From Nostoc sp. 'Peltigera membranacea cyanobiont' N6 (GTDB taxonomy: Bacteria; Cyanobacteriota; Cyanobacteriia; Cyanobacteriales; Nostocaceae): DNA of 64,000 nt. The notes beneath the pieces were generated by a model. It was given only the letters and a program-made list of their open reading frames with translations. It was not told the origin of the DNA and did no database searches. The position numbers and the translations under genes are program-made. Positions 27,376-36,187 of this stretch are shown here, piece by piece; position 1 is the stretch's first letter, and each line of letters begins with the position of its first letter. Where the stretch lies: positions 7,160,501 to 7,224,500 of the forward strand of contig NZ_CP026681.1 of the NCBI RefSeq assembly GCF_002949735.1, given 5' to 3'.

Positions 27376-27412
27376 CCCCTGCTCCCTGCTCCCTGCTCCC
27401 TGCCCCTCTGCC
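27376..27412. repeat. Heptameric STRR array (CCCTGCT type)
   Basis: Four to five tandem copies of CCCTGCT between the response regulator and histidine kinase genes. Short tandemly repeated repetitive sequences of this kind are typical of heterocystous cyanobacteria. If the two genes are cotranscribed, the array lies within the mRNA. Confidence 0.75.
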
Positions 27413-27446
27413 TAGCAATGTGATATTTTTTTTAGTTAGAAGCCCC

Positions 27447-28157
27447 TTACGCTACCGGAGGATCTTCAAATTTATAGCCCACACCAACAACAGTTTTAAT
27501 AAAAGTAGGATTTGCCGAATCAGGCTCAATCTTTTTTCGCAACCGAGCTACATGAGTATCAACCACTCGTTCATCGCCAAAAAAGTTATCTCCCCAAAGT
27601 TTATCAATTAGTTGAGTGCGGTTCCAAACTCGACCGGGATTGCTAACAAAGGTGGTTAGCAAGTTAAATTCTAGGGTAGTTAAGTCCAAAATTTCTGGTT
27701 GCTGAGAATTTATCTGACGGCTAGCAGTGCGCTGGTCTACATCGACGATAAAGTGTTGGGTACGATTGACTTGATGTTGTCCCCCTTGGCGGAGACTACG
27801 CCGCAATAGTGCCCGTACCCTAGCTACCAATTCTCTAGGGCTAAAGGGTTTTACCATGTAATCATCAGCACCAGTAGATAGACCAATCACGCGATCGATT
27901 TCCTCACCCTTAGCCGTAAGCATTAAAATGTAAGGATCTTTTGCACCTGGTTTCTGGCGAATTCGGGCACAAACTTCCAATCCATCCAAACCAGGAATCA
28001 TTAAATCTAGAATGATTAGATCGGGTGGTTGCTCCTGAAACATCCGCAAAGCATTCATCCCATCGCGGCTAGTGCGACAAAAAAAACCTTCTTTTTCTAA
28101 AGATAGTTCAATTAAATGAGCAATTTCTGGTTCATCTTCAACTATTAAAATATCCAT
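27447..28157 (-). CDS. OmpR/PhoB-family response regulator
   Basis: 236 residues. Receiver domain at 1-118 with the phospho-acceptor Asp in LIILDLMIPGLDG, acidic pair near the N-terminus (VEDEPE), Thr in MLTAKGEE and Lys in MVKPFSP. A winged-helix DNA-binding domain at about 135-232 (TTLEFNLLTTFVSNPGRVWN, VDTHVARLRKKIE). It precedes the histidine kinase gene on the same strand, 134 bp apart, forming a standard two-component pair. Target genes unknown. Confidence 0.92.
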   Translation of the reverse strand: MDILIVEDEPEIAHLIELSLEKEGFFCRTSRDGMNALRMFQEQPPDLIILDLMIPGLDGLEVCARIRQKPGAKDPYILMLTAKGEEIDRVIGLSTGADDYMVKPFSPRELVARVRALLRRSLRQGGQHQVNRTQHFIVDVDQRTASRQINSQQPEILDLTTLEFNLLTTFVSNPGRVWNRTQLIDKLWGDNFFGDERVVDTHVARLRKKIEPDSANPTFIKTVVGVGYKFEDPPVA

Positions 28158-28246
28158 TTCAATTAATAATCAGACTTGGGCAAATAAAGGGCAAACAAGG
28201 GGCAAAATCCCCTTGTTAAAAGTAACCAAACTTCCGTCAGAGTGGA

Positions 28247-28942
28247 TTAAAGGTTTGAGTTTGACGGCGTGCGATAACTATAGCCAAGATGAGAATCTTT
28301 TTGAATGTGTGTTTTAATACTATCGAGGTCAATGAAGCAGTCAGCAACATCAATCAAGCTTTCGCTAGTAGTAGTTTGGAGACTGACCACTTCTACCCGC
28401 ACTCCCATTCTGCTAACAGCATTCACAGCATAAGCTAAATCTCCATCCCCACTGACTAAAACCGCAGTATCATAATAGGGAGCTAAAGCGATCATATCTA
28501 CAGCAATTTCTACGTTCAGATTTGATTTTTTGAAATTCTCTGCTGGTTGCATGATATCTTTAGCGACTACACGATAGCCATTACGACGCATCCACAATAA
28601 AAAACCCTGTTGCTTTTCATTGCTGATATCAACCCCAGTATAGAAAAAAGCACGCAAAAGTCTTGAACCATTGGTTAAATGACATAGCAATTTAACATAG
28701 TCAATTTCTATTCCGAGTTGCAAAGCTGTATGAAATAAGTTTAAGCCATCAATAAAAATTGCAATTCGACCACGATTCAAGCTATTGACAATAGAACCAT
28801 CAGGTGCAGGATCTTGGTTTTTTGGATCTTTACTTTTGACCGTAGTATCAGTCAAATTTTGCCCTTGCCAATGTGGTTTAGTTTTGAGTACTTTCGGTTC
28901 TTTAAATTCATTTCTTTGTTTGCTAAAATTAGTTATAATCAT
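28247..28942 (-). CDS. NYN domain protein (LabA/DUF88 type)
   Basis: 231 residues. The NYN (PIN-like) nuclease fold spans about 58-215: IAIFIDGLNLFHTA holds the first conserved Asp, NVEIAVDMIALA the second and LVSGDGDLAYAVNAV the third. The first 55 residues are polar and probably disordered. LabA of Synechococcus, in the same family, affects circadian output; here the role may be RNA cleavage or regulation, which cannot be decided from sequence. It lies upstream of the response regulator, same strand, 89 bp apart. Confidence 0.85.
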   Translation of the reverse strand: MIITNFSKQRNEFKEPKVLKTKPHWQGQNLTDTTVKSKDPKNQDPAPDGSIVNSLNRGRIAIFIDGLNLFHTALQLGIEIDYVKLLCHLTNGSRLLRAFFYTGVDISNEKQQGFLLWMRRNGYRVVAKDIMQPAENFKKSNLNVEIAVDMIALAPYYDTAVLVSGDGDLAYAVNAVSRMGVRVEVVSLQTTTSESLIDVADCFIDLDSIKTHIQKDSHLGYSYRTPSNSNL

Positions 28943-29731
28943 TGATACCTCTGATTTTATAAGCGAGAAAGAGTCTTGGGTAAATTGTCTATACTATAGT
29001 CTGTGCTGATTTTTGACACTAGCAGGTAATTGTCTTGAGTCAAAGTTGGGTTGAGGATATATTGCTTGTTTCCACAGATTATGTTAATCCTTACCCACCA
29101 AGACAGCAAGAGTTTGGAGAAAATAAATCTTGCTATAAGGGTAGAGGCAAAAATTAGGGAACGCCATCTAGACCATTTTAATTTTACCTCTGTATTTTAA
29201 TAACCTTACAGCCAGGAGGTTGAGATTTGCAGCAAGTGAAGGAAGCTCAAATACTGGCAGAGTAGAAGCACTAATAAAAAATATGCGATCGCTCCTCAGA
29301 TACCATTTATAAAGTAAATCTTAAGTTAGAGTGGATTGCGGCTTTAGCCTAACGCATGGCTATATAACATGGTGCGTTAGGCGCTCATATCAAAATATGC
29401 ACCTAACACACTCGATAATAATTTTTATTTGTACTTTATAAATAGCTCCTCAAAAGGCAAGTTTTCTTAAAGTATTTAGGTAATCTTTAAAATGCAATTT
29501 TTATAAAGTTTATCCTTCAATAGTCAGAAAACAATCAATCCGGTTTAGATAAGATCCCCCGCCTATGGCGACCTCTTAAAAAGGGGAGTAAAGGAGAAAA
29601 ATAGCCCACCTTTTTAAGGTGGGTTTGGGGATCTTCGCTCGGTAAACAAGCTAACCGAATCGGATTGATGAGAGAAGACTGACGGAAATACATGATTCCT
29701 AACTTATTTGAAGAAATCGGGAATCTGAATC
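28943..29731. other. Repeat-bearing intergenic region
   Basis: About 790 bp between the NYN gene start and the desB stop. It contains an imperfect hairpin near 29346-29402 built on GCCTAACGCA and TGCGTTAGGC and the 134-bp inverted-repeat element at 29535-29668. No supported gene was found on either strand. Confidence 0.45.
29535..29668. mobile_element. Small inverted-repeat element, family 2, copy 2
   Basis: Left end TCAATCCGGTTTAG, right end CTAACCGAATCGGATTGA: imperfect terminal inverted repeats similar to the element at 26005. Inside are a second inverted pair AGATCCCC / GGGGATCT (29552-29634) and the hairpin CCCACCTT / AAGGTGGG. It lies just downstream of desB and could also terminate that transcript. 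Confidence 0.5.
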
Positions 29732-30811
29732 TTAGTCTTTCGCTAACTTATTATGGGATATGTAGTAAACCTTACTACCAGTATCAGGGACAAAATGGCA
29801 GCTGATACATGAATTCCACAATGACTTCCAAATTGGTTCTTCCGATTTGTGGAAATACTCACCCATCACTGGTTTGATTGCCTCAGTTGCCTTCAGCAAA
29901 TTGTAGTGAGGAATGTTAAGGAATATATGGTGAGCAACATGAGTACCGATATCGTGATGGATATGATTAACTAAACCATAATCACGGTCAATACTAGAAA
30001 TTGCGCCTTTTAGGAAAGTCCAATCTTCTCCACGATACCAGGGAAGTTCAGGCTCAGTGTGGTGCAAGAATGTCACCAAATCGAGCCAAACAATGAACAC
30101 AAGGTAGGGCACAGCGTAATATTTCAGCAACCACATCCAGCCCCATTGGTAGGTGAGGAAACCCAGCAAACCTACCATCCCAATCAAAAGCACTGTACTA
30201 GTAATAACATCCCATTTTTCCGATGGTTTGAAAAGCGAACTACTGGGCAAAAAGTGGGAGCCTTCCTTATTAGGAGAACGCTTAAACAGATACACAGGAT
30301 AGGCCAATAGAAAAACATAATATCTGCCTATTTTTTGTGCTAAAGGCATCTCCTTATATTGTGATTCGCTTACCGGATACCAGCTTTCATCGTTATCGAT
30401 GTTGCCAGTATTTTTGTGATGGGTTCTGTGACTAATCCGCCAACCATGATAAGGAACAAGTATTGGTGTGTGAGAAAGATGTCCAATCAAATCATTGAGC
30501 CATTTATGCTTAGAAAAAGATTGGTGTCCGCAGTCATGTCCGACTACAAATAAAGCCCAAAACATCGTTCCTTGCATGAGCCAGAAAATCGGAAAGAAAA
30601 GCCAAGAATCCAGGTAAGAAGCAGCTGCATAAAGCAGACCGATAATCAGGATGTCACGAAAGAAGTAAAAAAGTGATTTTGTCACATTGGGCTGAAAGCA
30701 TTCAGCAGGAATTGCAACTTTTAAATCCTGAAGAGTGAAAGGTAATTTAGTCGGATCTTCAGACTTTTCACAGCCAGTAGAATCGTTGAACGTGATGATA
30801 TTTGATGACAC
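29732..30811 (-). CDS. desB: Omega-3 (delta-15) acyl-lipid fatty acid desaturase
   Basis: 359 residues from a GTG at 30811. It has the three histidine boxes of membrane desaturases, HDCGHQSF (about 95), HRTHHKN (about 131) and HVAHH (about 298), and four membrane-spanning helices. Family role: introduces the omega-3 double bond into glycerolipid fatty acids using ferredoxin, in the membrane; needed for growth in the cold. It is the last gene of the desC-desA-desB cluster on the minus strand. The assignment as omega-3 rests on gene order and on the N-terminal LPFTLQDLKVAIPAECF motif. Confidence 0.9.
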   Translation of the reverse strand: MSSNIITFNDSTGCEKSEDPTKLPFTLQDLKVAIPAECFQPNVTKSLFYFFRDILIIGLLYAAASYLDSWLFFPIFWLMQGTMFWALFVVGHDCGHQSFSKHKWLNDLIGHLSHTPILVPYHGWRISHRTHHKNTGNIDNDESWYPVSESQYKEMPLAQKIGRYYVFLLAYPVYLFKRSPNKEGSHFLPSSSLFKPSEKWDVITSTVLLIGMVGLLGFLTYQWGWMWLLKYYAVPYLVFIVWLDLVTFLHHTEPELPWYRGEDWTFLKGAISSIDRDYGLVNHIHHDIGTHVAHHIFLNIPHYNLLKATEAIKPVMGEYFHKSEEPIWKSLWNSCISCHFVPDTGSKVYYISHNKLAKD

Positions 30812-30984
30812 TGGATTCTTTTGTTGGATATAAATCGGAACTTTAATCGAGACAAGATCATCTCAACTCTAGAATGCCCACGATCCTAGCGATCGCTAAC
30901 ACACAAGAGGATAATTTCTGGCAATTTATCTAAAAATTTATTCATTAAACAATTGCCAGATTCTATTAAAACACAGCACGATCA

Positions 30985-31008
30985 ACGCTCTCGTTAATTA
31001 AAGAGCGT
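30985..31008 (-). terminator. Hairpin between desA and desB
   Basis: ACGCTCT and AGAGCGT form a 7-bp stem with a 10-base AT-rich loop, 20 bp past the desA stop at 31029 in its direction of transcription. No T-run follows, so it could be an attenuator, a processing site or a weak terminator. Confidence 0.45.
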
Positions 31009-31028
31009 GAGTGTAATCACAGCGCTAT

Positions 31029-32081
31029 TTATTGCTTTGTGTAATGTTCGTTAAAAGTCTTATAACCAACATCAGTTGTGTACAGTTGACACTCGTCTGT
31101 AATCTGCTTCATTAAAGGCCAAGAAAACTGACACTCATCATGGAGATAAGGCTCCCAATTTTCTTTGATGCTGCTGTAAGCTAGCCGCAAATTATAAGAA
31201 GGAATCGCAGTGGAAATATGATGAGGGACATGAACATTGATATCGTGGCACAGGATTTCTACCCAACGCGGATAATCGCAATGGATAGTGCCAGATAACT
31301 GTGCTAGAGCCTCATTCCACTTATTTGCTGTCGCAAAAGGAACATCTGCGGCTGTATGGTGAACAATAGTAAAAGTACTCATCCAAAAATGGTAAATCAT
31401 CCAGGGCACTAGCCAAAACTTGACCAATCCCCAGATACCAGTCGTGGCGACCAGAAGTGGAAAAGCGATCGCACTAAATACAACCACTACAGCCACAGAA
31501 AGCTTGATGCTGGATTGGTCTTTAGTTTTGAAGTTCCGCCAATCAAAATGCACAACTGCCCAATGGCCGATAGAACCTACCCACCAGAGGCGTTTACGCA
31601 TGAACAGCTTAAAAGCAGACTGACGGGTTGTATCCCAATTTTCAAACACTTCTGGTCTGATTGGATGCCAAGCGTTATCCTCATCCAGTTTGTTGGTATG
31701 AGTATGGTGATAATTATGCTTAATCCGCCAACTATGAAAAGGATAAATTAAAGGCATCATGAAGAAATGCCCCACCAAATCATTTACCCAACGGCGTTTG
31801 GCAAAAGACCTGTGACCACAATCATGACCAATTACAAAAAAACCTGTTAAAGCAGTACCCGTAAAAATCCAAGCTAGGGGCAAAAGAAACCAAGGAGTGA
31901 TAATCAGGCTGTAATAACCCAAGGCAACGGCCAAGACACTTAGTATTGCTTGTGTCCAGGCTTTGCGACGGTTCTGCTGAAAACATTCCCGTGGCAGGGT
32001 TTTGATAATATCTTTGAGCCGGAAGTCGGAATTACCAGGCTCGTCACTTAGTTTTTGGCTGTTAATTATTGATGTAGTCAT
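31029..32081 (-). CDS. desA: Delta-12 acyl-lipid fatty acid desaturase
   Basis: 350 residues from the ATG at 32081, chosen because AGGTG lies at proper spacing; a longer open frame up to 32138 has no such site. Histidine boxes HDCGHRSF, HNYHHTHTN and HVPHH are present, with hydrophobic pairs between them. Family role: converts oleoyl to linoleoyl groups on membrane lipids, ferredoxin-dependent. It lies between desC and desB, all transcribed leftward. Confidence 0.92.
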   Translation of the reverse strand: MTTSIINSQKLSDEPGNSDFRLKDIIKTLPRECFQQNRRKAWTQAILSVLAVALGYYSLIITPWFLLPLAWIFTGTALTGFFVIGHDCGHRSFAKRRWVNDLVGHFFMMPLIYPFHSWRIKHNYHHTHTNKLDEDNAWHPIRPEVFENWDTTRQSAFKLFMRKRLWWVGSIGHWAVVHFDWRNFKTKDQSSIKLSVAVVVVFSAIAFPLLVATTGIWGLVKFWLVPWMIYHFWMSTFTIVHHTAADVPFATANKWNEALAQLSGTIHCDYPRWVEILCHDINVHVPHHISTAIPSYNLRLAYSSIKENWEPYLHDECQFSWPLMKQITDECQLYTTDVGYKTFNEHYTKQ

Positions 32082-32361
32082 GAACACCTGAAAAACAACA
32101 AACTCCTCCACCAAGTCACCAAAAGTAACTTGCCGCACAAATTCTTCACATTAGCGCTTCGGATTATAGCAACCTAATAGACACAAGCGCACCAGTAAGT
32201 ATTATTAGTCAAGAGTCAAAAGCAGAGAATTTTGACTAATAACTTTAGATTTTAGATTATTTCGGCTCATGTCCCGATGCCAAGTATCCTTGTGGTCTCT
32301 TTCAATTCAAAAGACGCAGGCTTTACACTACGCTACGGGCAATCCAAAATCCAAAATTGAC

Positions 32362-33180
32362 TTACTGCTTTGTTGGGGCCAACTTCACATTACTAGCCAG
32401 ACCAACCGCTTGTAGCAATTGAACCGTCATCCAAGTTAAATCGATTTCCCACCATTCCAGCCCATGACGAGCTGAGTATTGAAAGGCATGATGGTTATTG
32501 TGCCAGCCTTCACCGAAAACTAGTACGGCTACCCACCAGCAATTAGTCGAGCGATCGCCAGAATCATAGCTCTGATAGCCAAATTTATGAGTCGCACTGT
32601 TCACCAACCAAGTGCAGTGGTAAACCCAGACAATGCGAACAAAAATTCCCCAAATAACAAAGGGCCAGCCACCCAGAAGCAAAAGCAATACACCCAAGGC
32701 AACCTGGATCAAAATGAAATATTTTTCTAAAAACTGATAAACTGGGTCTTCGGCAATATCTTTGGTGAAACGAGGAACATCAGCGTGAGCGGGACAATAA
32801 TGAGTCAGCCAACCCATGTGGCTCCACCAAAAGCCTTTATTAGAATCATGGGGATCGGTATCTGTATCAGAGTTTAAATGATGAATCCGATGTGTCCCGA
32901 TCCACTCAATTGGGCCTCCTTGACAAGAGAGTGTCCCGAAGAAAACCAGGAGATACTCTAGCCATTTGGGAGTTTGAAAACTGCGGTGGGTGACAAGGCG
33001 GTGAAATCCTAGAGTAACGCCTAAACCGCCAGTCACCCAGTACAGCAAGAAACCCACACCAACTGCTGTCCAGCTAAAGTTACCAGGAACAAAAGCAAAT
33101 AAAGCGCCGATGTGCAGTCCAATGAAAAACAGGGTGTTAACCCAGTTAATTTGAGGTTTGGTTGAGGTAGCAATTGTCAT
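32362..33180 (-). CDS. desC: Delta-9 acyl-lipid fatty acid desaturase
   Basis: 272 residues. Histidine boxes HRLVTH (residues about 60), HRIHH (about 98) and HNNHH (about 230) define the acyl-CoA/acyl-lipid delta-9 family. Four hydrophobic segments anchor it in the membrane. Role: puts the first double bond into stearoyl chains, the substrate for DesA. It is the first gene of the cluster. The 90-bp gap to the divergent lyase gene must contain promoters for both directions. The stop is flanked by a short ATCCAAA repeat downstream. Confidence 0.93.
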   Translation of the reverse strand: MTIATSTKPQINWVNTLFFIGLHIGALFAFVPGNFSWTAVGVGFLLYWVTGGLGVTLGFHRLVTHRSFQTPKWLEYLLVFFGTLSCQGGPIEWIGTHRIHHLNSDTDTDPHDSNKGFWWSHMGWLTHYCPAHADVPRFTKDIAEDPVYQFLEKYFILIQVALGVLLLLLGGWPFVIWGIFVRIVWVYHCTWLVNSATHKFGYQSYDSGDRSTNCWWVAVLVFGEGWHNNHHAFQYSARHGLEWWEIDLTWMTVQLLQAVGLASNVKLAPTKQ

Positions 33181-33270
33181 GCGATAACCTGAATTTGAAT
33201 TTTCCTGCCTAGTCTGTGCGATTTGAAAATCCGCATATCTATAATTTAATTTTTTTTGAACGAGGAACTG

Positions 33271-34506
33271 ATGAACAGCTTAGAACAGCTGCGGCAAGCA
33301 GAACAGGCACTATTAGAAATTTTTTCTGGAATTGACGCTCAGGTCAAGCATAATCTAAAACGAGTGCTGGATGCCTTTCGTAATCACCGTGTGGGCGCAC
33401 ACCACTTTGCGGGTGTAAGTGGCTATGGTCACGATGATTTAGGACGAGAAACTTTAGATAAAGTTTTTGCCGAAGTTATGGGTGCTGAAGCTGCGGCCGT
33501 GCGGGTTCAGTTCGTTTCAGGAACTCACGCGATCGCTTGTGCTTTGTTTGGTGTTCTCCGTCCGGGAGATGAAATGTTAGCAGTGGTCGGTTCTCCCTAC
33601 GATACGCTTGAAGAAGTCATTGGTTTACGGGGTAAAGGTCAAGGCTCCCTTATCGAGTTTGGCATAAATTACCGCCAATTGGAGCTAACCCCCGAAGGAA
33701 CTATAGATTGGCCAGCAATAAGACCTAATGTGACTGAAAACACTCGTTTAGTGTTAATTCAGCGCTCTTGTGGCTATTCTTGGCGACCTAGTTTATCAAT
33801 TGCCGATATTGAAAAAATTGTCCACTTAGTCAAACAGCAAAACCCGAACACCGTTTGCTTTGTGGATAACTGCTACGGCGAATTTATTGAAACCAAGGAA
33901 CCTACAGCCGTAGGTGCTGATTTAATGGCGGGATCGCTGATTAAAAATCCTGGTGGAACCATTGTCAGCGCTGGTGGTTATGTCGCCGGTCGCGCCGACT
34001 TAGTAGAGGCATCAGCTTGTCGCCTCACTGCTCCCGGTATCGGTAGTTATGGTGGTGCTACTTTTGACCAAAATCGCCTGCTGTTTCAAGGTTTATTTCT
34101 AGCACCGCAAATGGTCGGGGAGGCGATGAAAGGGACATACTTAACTGGTTATGTATTTGATAAACTCGGTTATCCAGTGAATCCTGCACCCTTGGCTCCC
34201 CGTGGTGATGTAATTCAAGCAATTAAACTTGGTTCTGCCGAAAAGCTAATTGCCTTCTGTAAAGCCATCCAACAGCATTCTCCCATTGGTTCTTACTTAG
34301 ATCCTGTTCCAGATGAAATGCCGGGGTATGAGAGCAAGGTAGTCATGGCTGGGGGGACATTTATTGAAGGGAGTACTTTGGAATTATCGGCTGATGGGCC
34401 AATGCGATCGCCTTATGTGGTTTATTGCCAGGGGGGGACTCATTGGACTCATGTAGCGATCGCATTAGAGGCTGCGATTAATGCGATCGGATTTATGACA
34501 GATTAA
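33271..34506 (+). CDS. PLP-dependent methionine gamma-lyase / aluminium-resistance family protein
   Basis: 411 residues from the ATG at 33271 preceded by GAGGA. A fold-type I PLP enzyme: the phosphate-cup region VSGTHAIACALFG, the Asp of CFVDNCYGEF and the lysine region AGSLIKNPGGTIV are visible. It belongs to the family named after cystathionine beta-lyase-like proteins linked to aluminium resistance (COG4100 as recalled). The reaction is probably C-S lyase-like, unproven for this branch. Divergent from desC; a TATAAT at 33240-33245 may be its -10. Confidence 0.85.
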   Translation: MNSLEQLRQAEQALLEIFSGIDAQVKHNLKRVLDAFRNHRVGAHHFAGVSGYGHDDLGRETLDKVFAEVMGAEAAAVRVQFVSGTHAIACALFGVLRPGDEMLAVVGSPYDTLEEVIGLRGKGQGSLIEFGINYRQLELTPEGTIDWPAIRPNVTENTRLVLIQRSCGYSWRPSLSIADIEKIVHLVKQQNPNTVCFVDNCYGEFIETKEPTAVGADLMAGSLIKNPGGTIVSAGGYVAGRADLVEASACRLTAPGIGSYGGATFDQNRLLFQGLFLAPQMVGEAMKGTYLTGYVFDKLGYPVNPAPLAPRGDVIQAIKLGSAEKLIAFCKAIQQHSPIGSYLDPVPDEMPGYESKVVMAGGTFIEGSTLELSADGPMRSPYVVYCQGGTHWTHVAIALEAAINAIGFMTD

Positions 34507-34765
34507 TGAAAGGCGATCGCATTAGTTATCTTTTGACAGGTTAGAGGAGATTCTTCTTTTTCCAATCTGCTAAAGGTTAGGATAAATCCAATTGGAAGAT
34601 TGCGGCTTTTTGTGCTGAAGCCTCTGGATTTTGGAAATCAGGACTACTGATTCTCAGCAATTCTCATTTTGAAAAGAAAACAGGAAAAATTTTCTATTTA
34701 AAACAAGAGTAATTTTGTAGAATTATCCTTTTTTTAGCGATCGCCAAATTTCAGATCGGTGCAAA

Positions 34766-35107
34766 TCAGTTCTCGTCCCGTCCGTGGACTTGAGCCGGTG
34801 GACTAGTTGCTTCAACAGCTGTGAATGGTTCCAATATTTTGTATGTGTGGCTGGCTCCTATGGGCACAACCCAAGAACTCCCAGGCTCTAGCAAAATCAC
34901 TTGCCCTTCAATGTGCAATTCGGCACGACCATTAATTACATAACCTACTGTTTCATAGTCGCGCGAACTTGGTTCTTTGTTTTCGCTTGGTTGTTCGTCT
35001 TCCCAAAGACGCAGGGAAACAGATTTACCAGAAGCAAGATACTTCTGACCAAGTTTACCTTTAGGGGAGTGGGTAGAATCTATTTTTTTTACGCTGGTGT
35101 CGCTCAT
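34766..35107 (-). CDS. Cupin domain protein
   Basis: 113 residues, a single small beta-barrel cupin (about 35-105). The usual metal-binding histidines are partly replaced: the first motif reads YVINGRAELHIEG and the second SWVVPIGASHTYKI, with one clear histidine. Function cannot be inferred. Just upstream on the same strand is an alcohol dehydrogenase relic, so this gene may have survived from a larger stress-related operon. Confidence 0.75.
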   Translation of the reverse strand: MSDTSVKKIDSTHSPKGKLGQKYLASGKSVSLRLWEDEQPSENKEPSSRDYETVGYVINGRAELHIEGQVILLEPGSSWVVPIGASHTYKILEPFTAVEATSPPAQVHGRDEN

Positions 35108-35122
35108 TTTAAACTAATCACC

Positions 35123-35247
35123 TTAAGGTTTGAGTACAACTTTGACGCAGTTATCTTTCTTGTCTTTAAAAATTTCATAACCGTGGGGCGCTTGTTCTAA
35201 AGGTAATCTGTGGGTGACAACAAAGGTTAGATCGATTTCACCTTTTT
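35123..35247 (-). pseudogene. C-terminal relic of a zinc-dependent alcohol dehydrogenase, copy 1
   Basis: Minus-strand frame reads KGEIDLTFVVTHRLPLEQA then PHGYEIFKDKKDNC and KVVLKP-stop, the C-terminus of formaldehyde-dehydrogenase-like zinc alcohol dehydrogenases. A TAA lies directly upstream in frame, and about 90 percent of the gene is missing. A second relic of the same family lies at 35889-36076. Confidence 0.8.
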
Positions 35248-35442
35248 AAACGTGTCTCCATCCCAGCAAACTGCCTTGATCGTTAGCTAGTCCTGAGTTA
35301 TGATTTCTAGCTCGTTAATATCAAGATAAATGCTCGAATCTAAGTGATTTTGAGACGCGATAACTATCGCGTCTCAGTAACCGATCGAAGATTGTGAAAC
35401 AATGGATGAGTCAAAATTTTAGACTCAATATTTGCTACAAGT

Positions 35443-35835
35443 CTAGATTCTATCTCTCAGTTGTTTGCTAGAAGGATTTTGGTAATAGCCTTCTTTATTT
35501 CCGGCTTTGTTTTTTGCAGGATCAAAAAACTCTTTTGTAGCTCTAGGAGTTTTTTCATCCAAGTTTAACTTTTCGCGGATATTATCAGCAGCACTTTTTA
35601 AGGGATTTTGAGTGTTTCTTTGTTGGGTATCGTTTCTTGTTTCGATATCGTTTCTAACTTCCCCTTCGTTTGGTGTTCCTTTGTAATAAATACCCTCTGG
35701 AGTTTTAACAGTCTCAGCTTGCGCTACATTAACATAGCTAAAAGCCTGACCCAGTAAGAACATAAATCCTACCAGAAAAACTACAAGGATTTGGGAAATA
35801 CGAATATTTCGCAGCCCTGAAATTACTCGACTCAT
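35443..35835 (-). CDS. Small exported protein of unknown family
   Basis: 130 residues from an ATG at 35835 with GAGG upstream; the frame is open further to 35895 but that part overlaps a pseudogene. A signal sequence or anchor spans about 14-40 (ILVVFLVGFMFLLGQAFSYV, then AQA). The mature part is polar and charged (TPEGIYYKGTPNEGEVRND; AADNIREKLNLDEKTPRATK), probably extended and helical in parts. I do not recognise a family with certainty. It sits between two relics of alcohol dehydrogenase genes. Confidence 0.7.
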   Translation of the reverse strand: MSRVISGLRNIRISQILVVFLVGFMFLLGQAFSYVNVAQAETVKTPEGIYYKGTPNEGEVRNDIETRNDTQQRNTQNPLKSAADNIREKLNLDEKTPRATKEFFDPAKNKAGNKEGYYQNPSSKQLRDRI

Positions 35836-35888
35836 AAAAACCTCAATTGCATTATGTTGGGTGGACAATTCAAAAGACTGAATGATTA

Positions 35889-36076
35889 TCAGCATTCAGG
35901 TTTAAGAATAACTTTGATGTAGTTATCCTTTTTTTGTTGAAAAATATGATGGCTGTGGGGTATTTCCTCGCAAGCCACGGCCACCAGTCATCTCTTTCAA
36001 CGCTTTGCCAGGATTAACTTTTTCGTAGTTAATCACTTCGCTTTGGCAAAATTTTTCGCCATTTTCAGGCGTTCGG
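35889..36076 (-). pseudogene. Frameshifted, internally deleted alcohol dehydrogenase relic, copy 2
   Basis: Three pieces of the same family are read in shifting frames: RLKMAKNFAKAK, then VINYEKVNPGKALKEMTGGRG (the Rossmann part), then PHSHHIFQQKKDNYIKVILKP and a stop (the C-terminus). The segment between the Rossmann piece and the C-terminus is deleted, and at least two frameshifts are present. Compare the relic at 35123-35247. Confidence 0.75.
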
Positions 36077-36154
36077 GGAAGCGATCGCTTTAGTCATGGT
36101 CATTTGGTCATTCGCTAAAGTTCGGAGCCCCACTGATACCGCGAACGTCTTAAT

Positions 36155-36187
36155 AATTACGAATTACGAATTACGAATTACGAATTA
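36155..36187. repeat. Heptameric STRR array (TAATTCG type) at a stop codon
   Basis: About 4.5 copies of the heptamer TAATTCG, read in the direction of the DJ-1/ferritin-like gene, whose TAA stop is the first three bases of the array. An array of the same heptamer, in the same relation to its gene, lies at 46942-46968. Confidence 0.8.
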
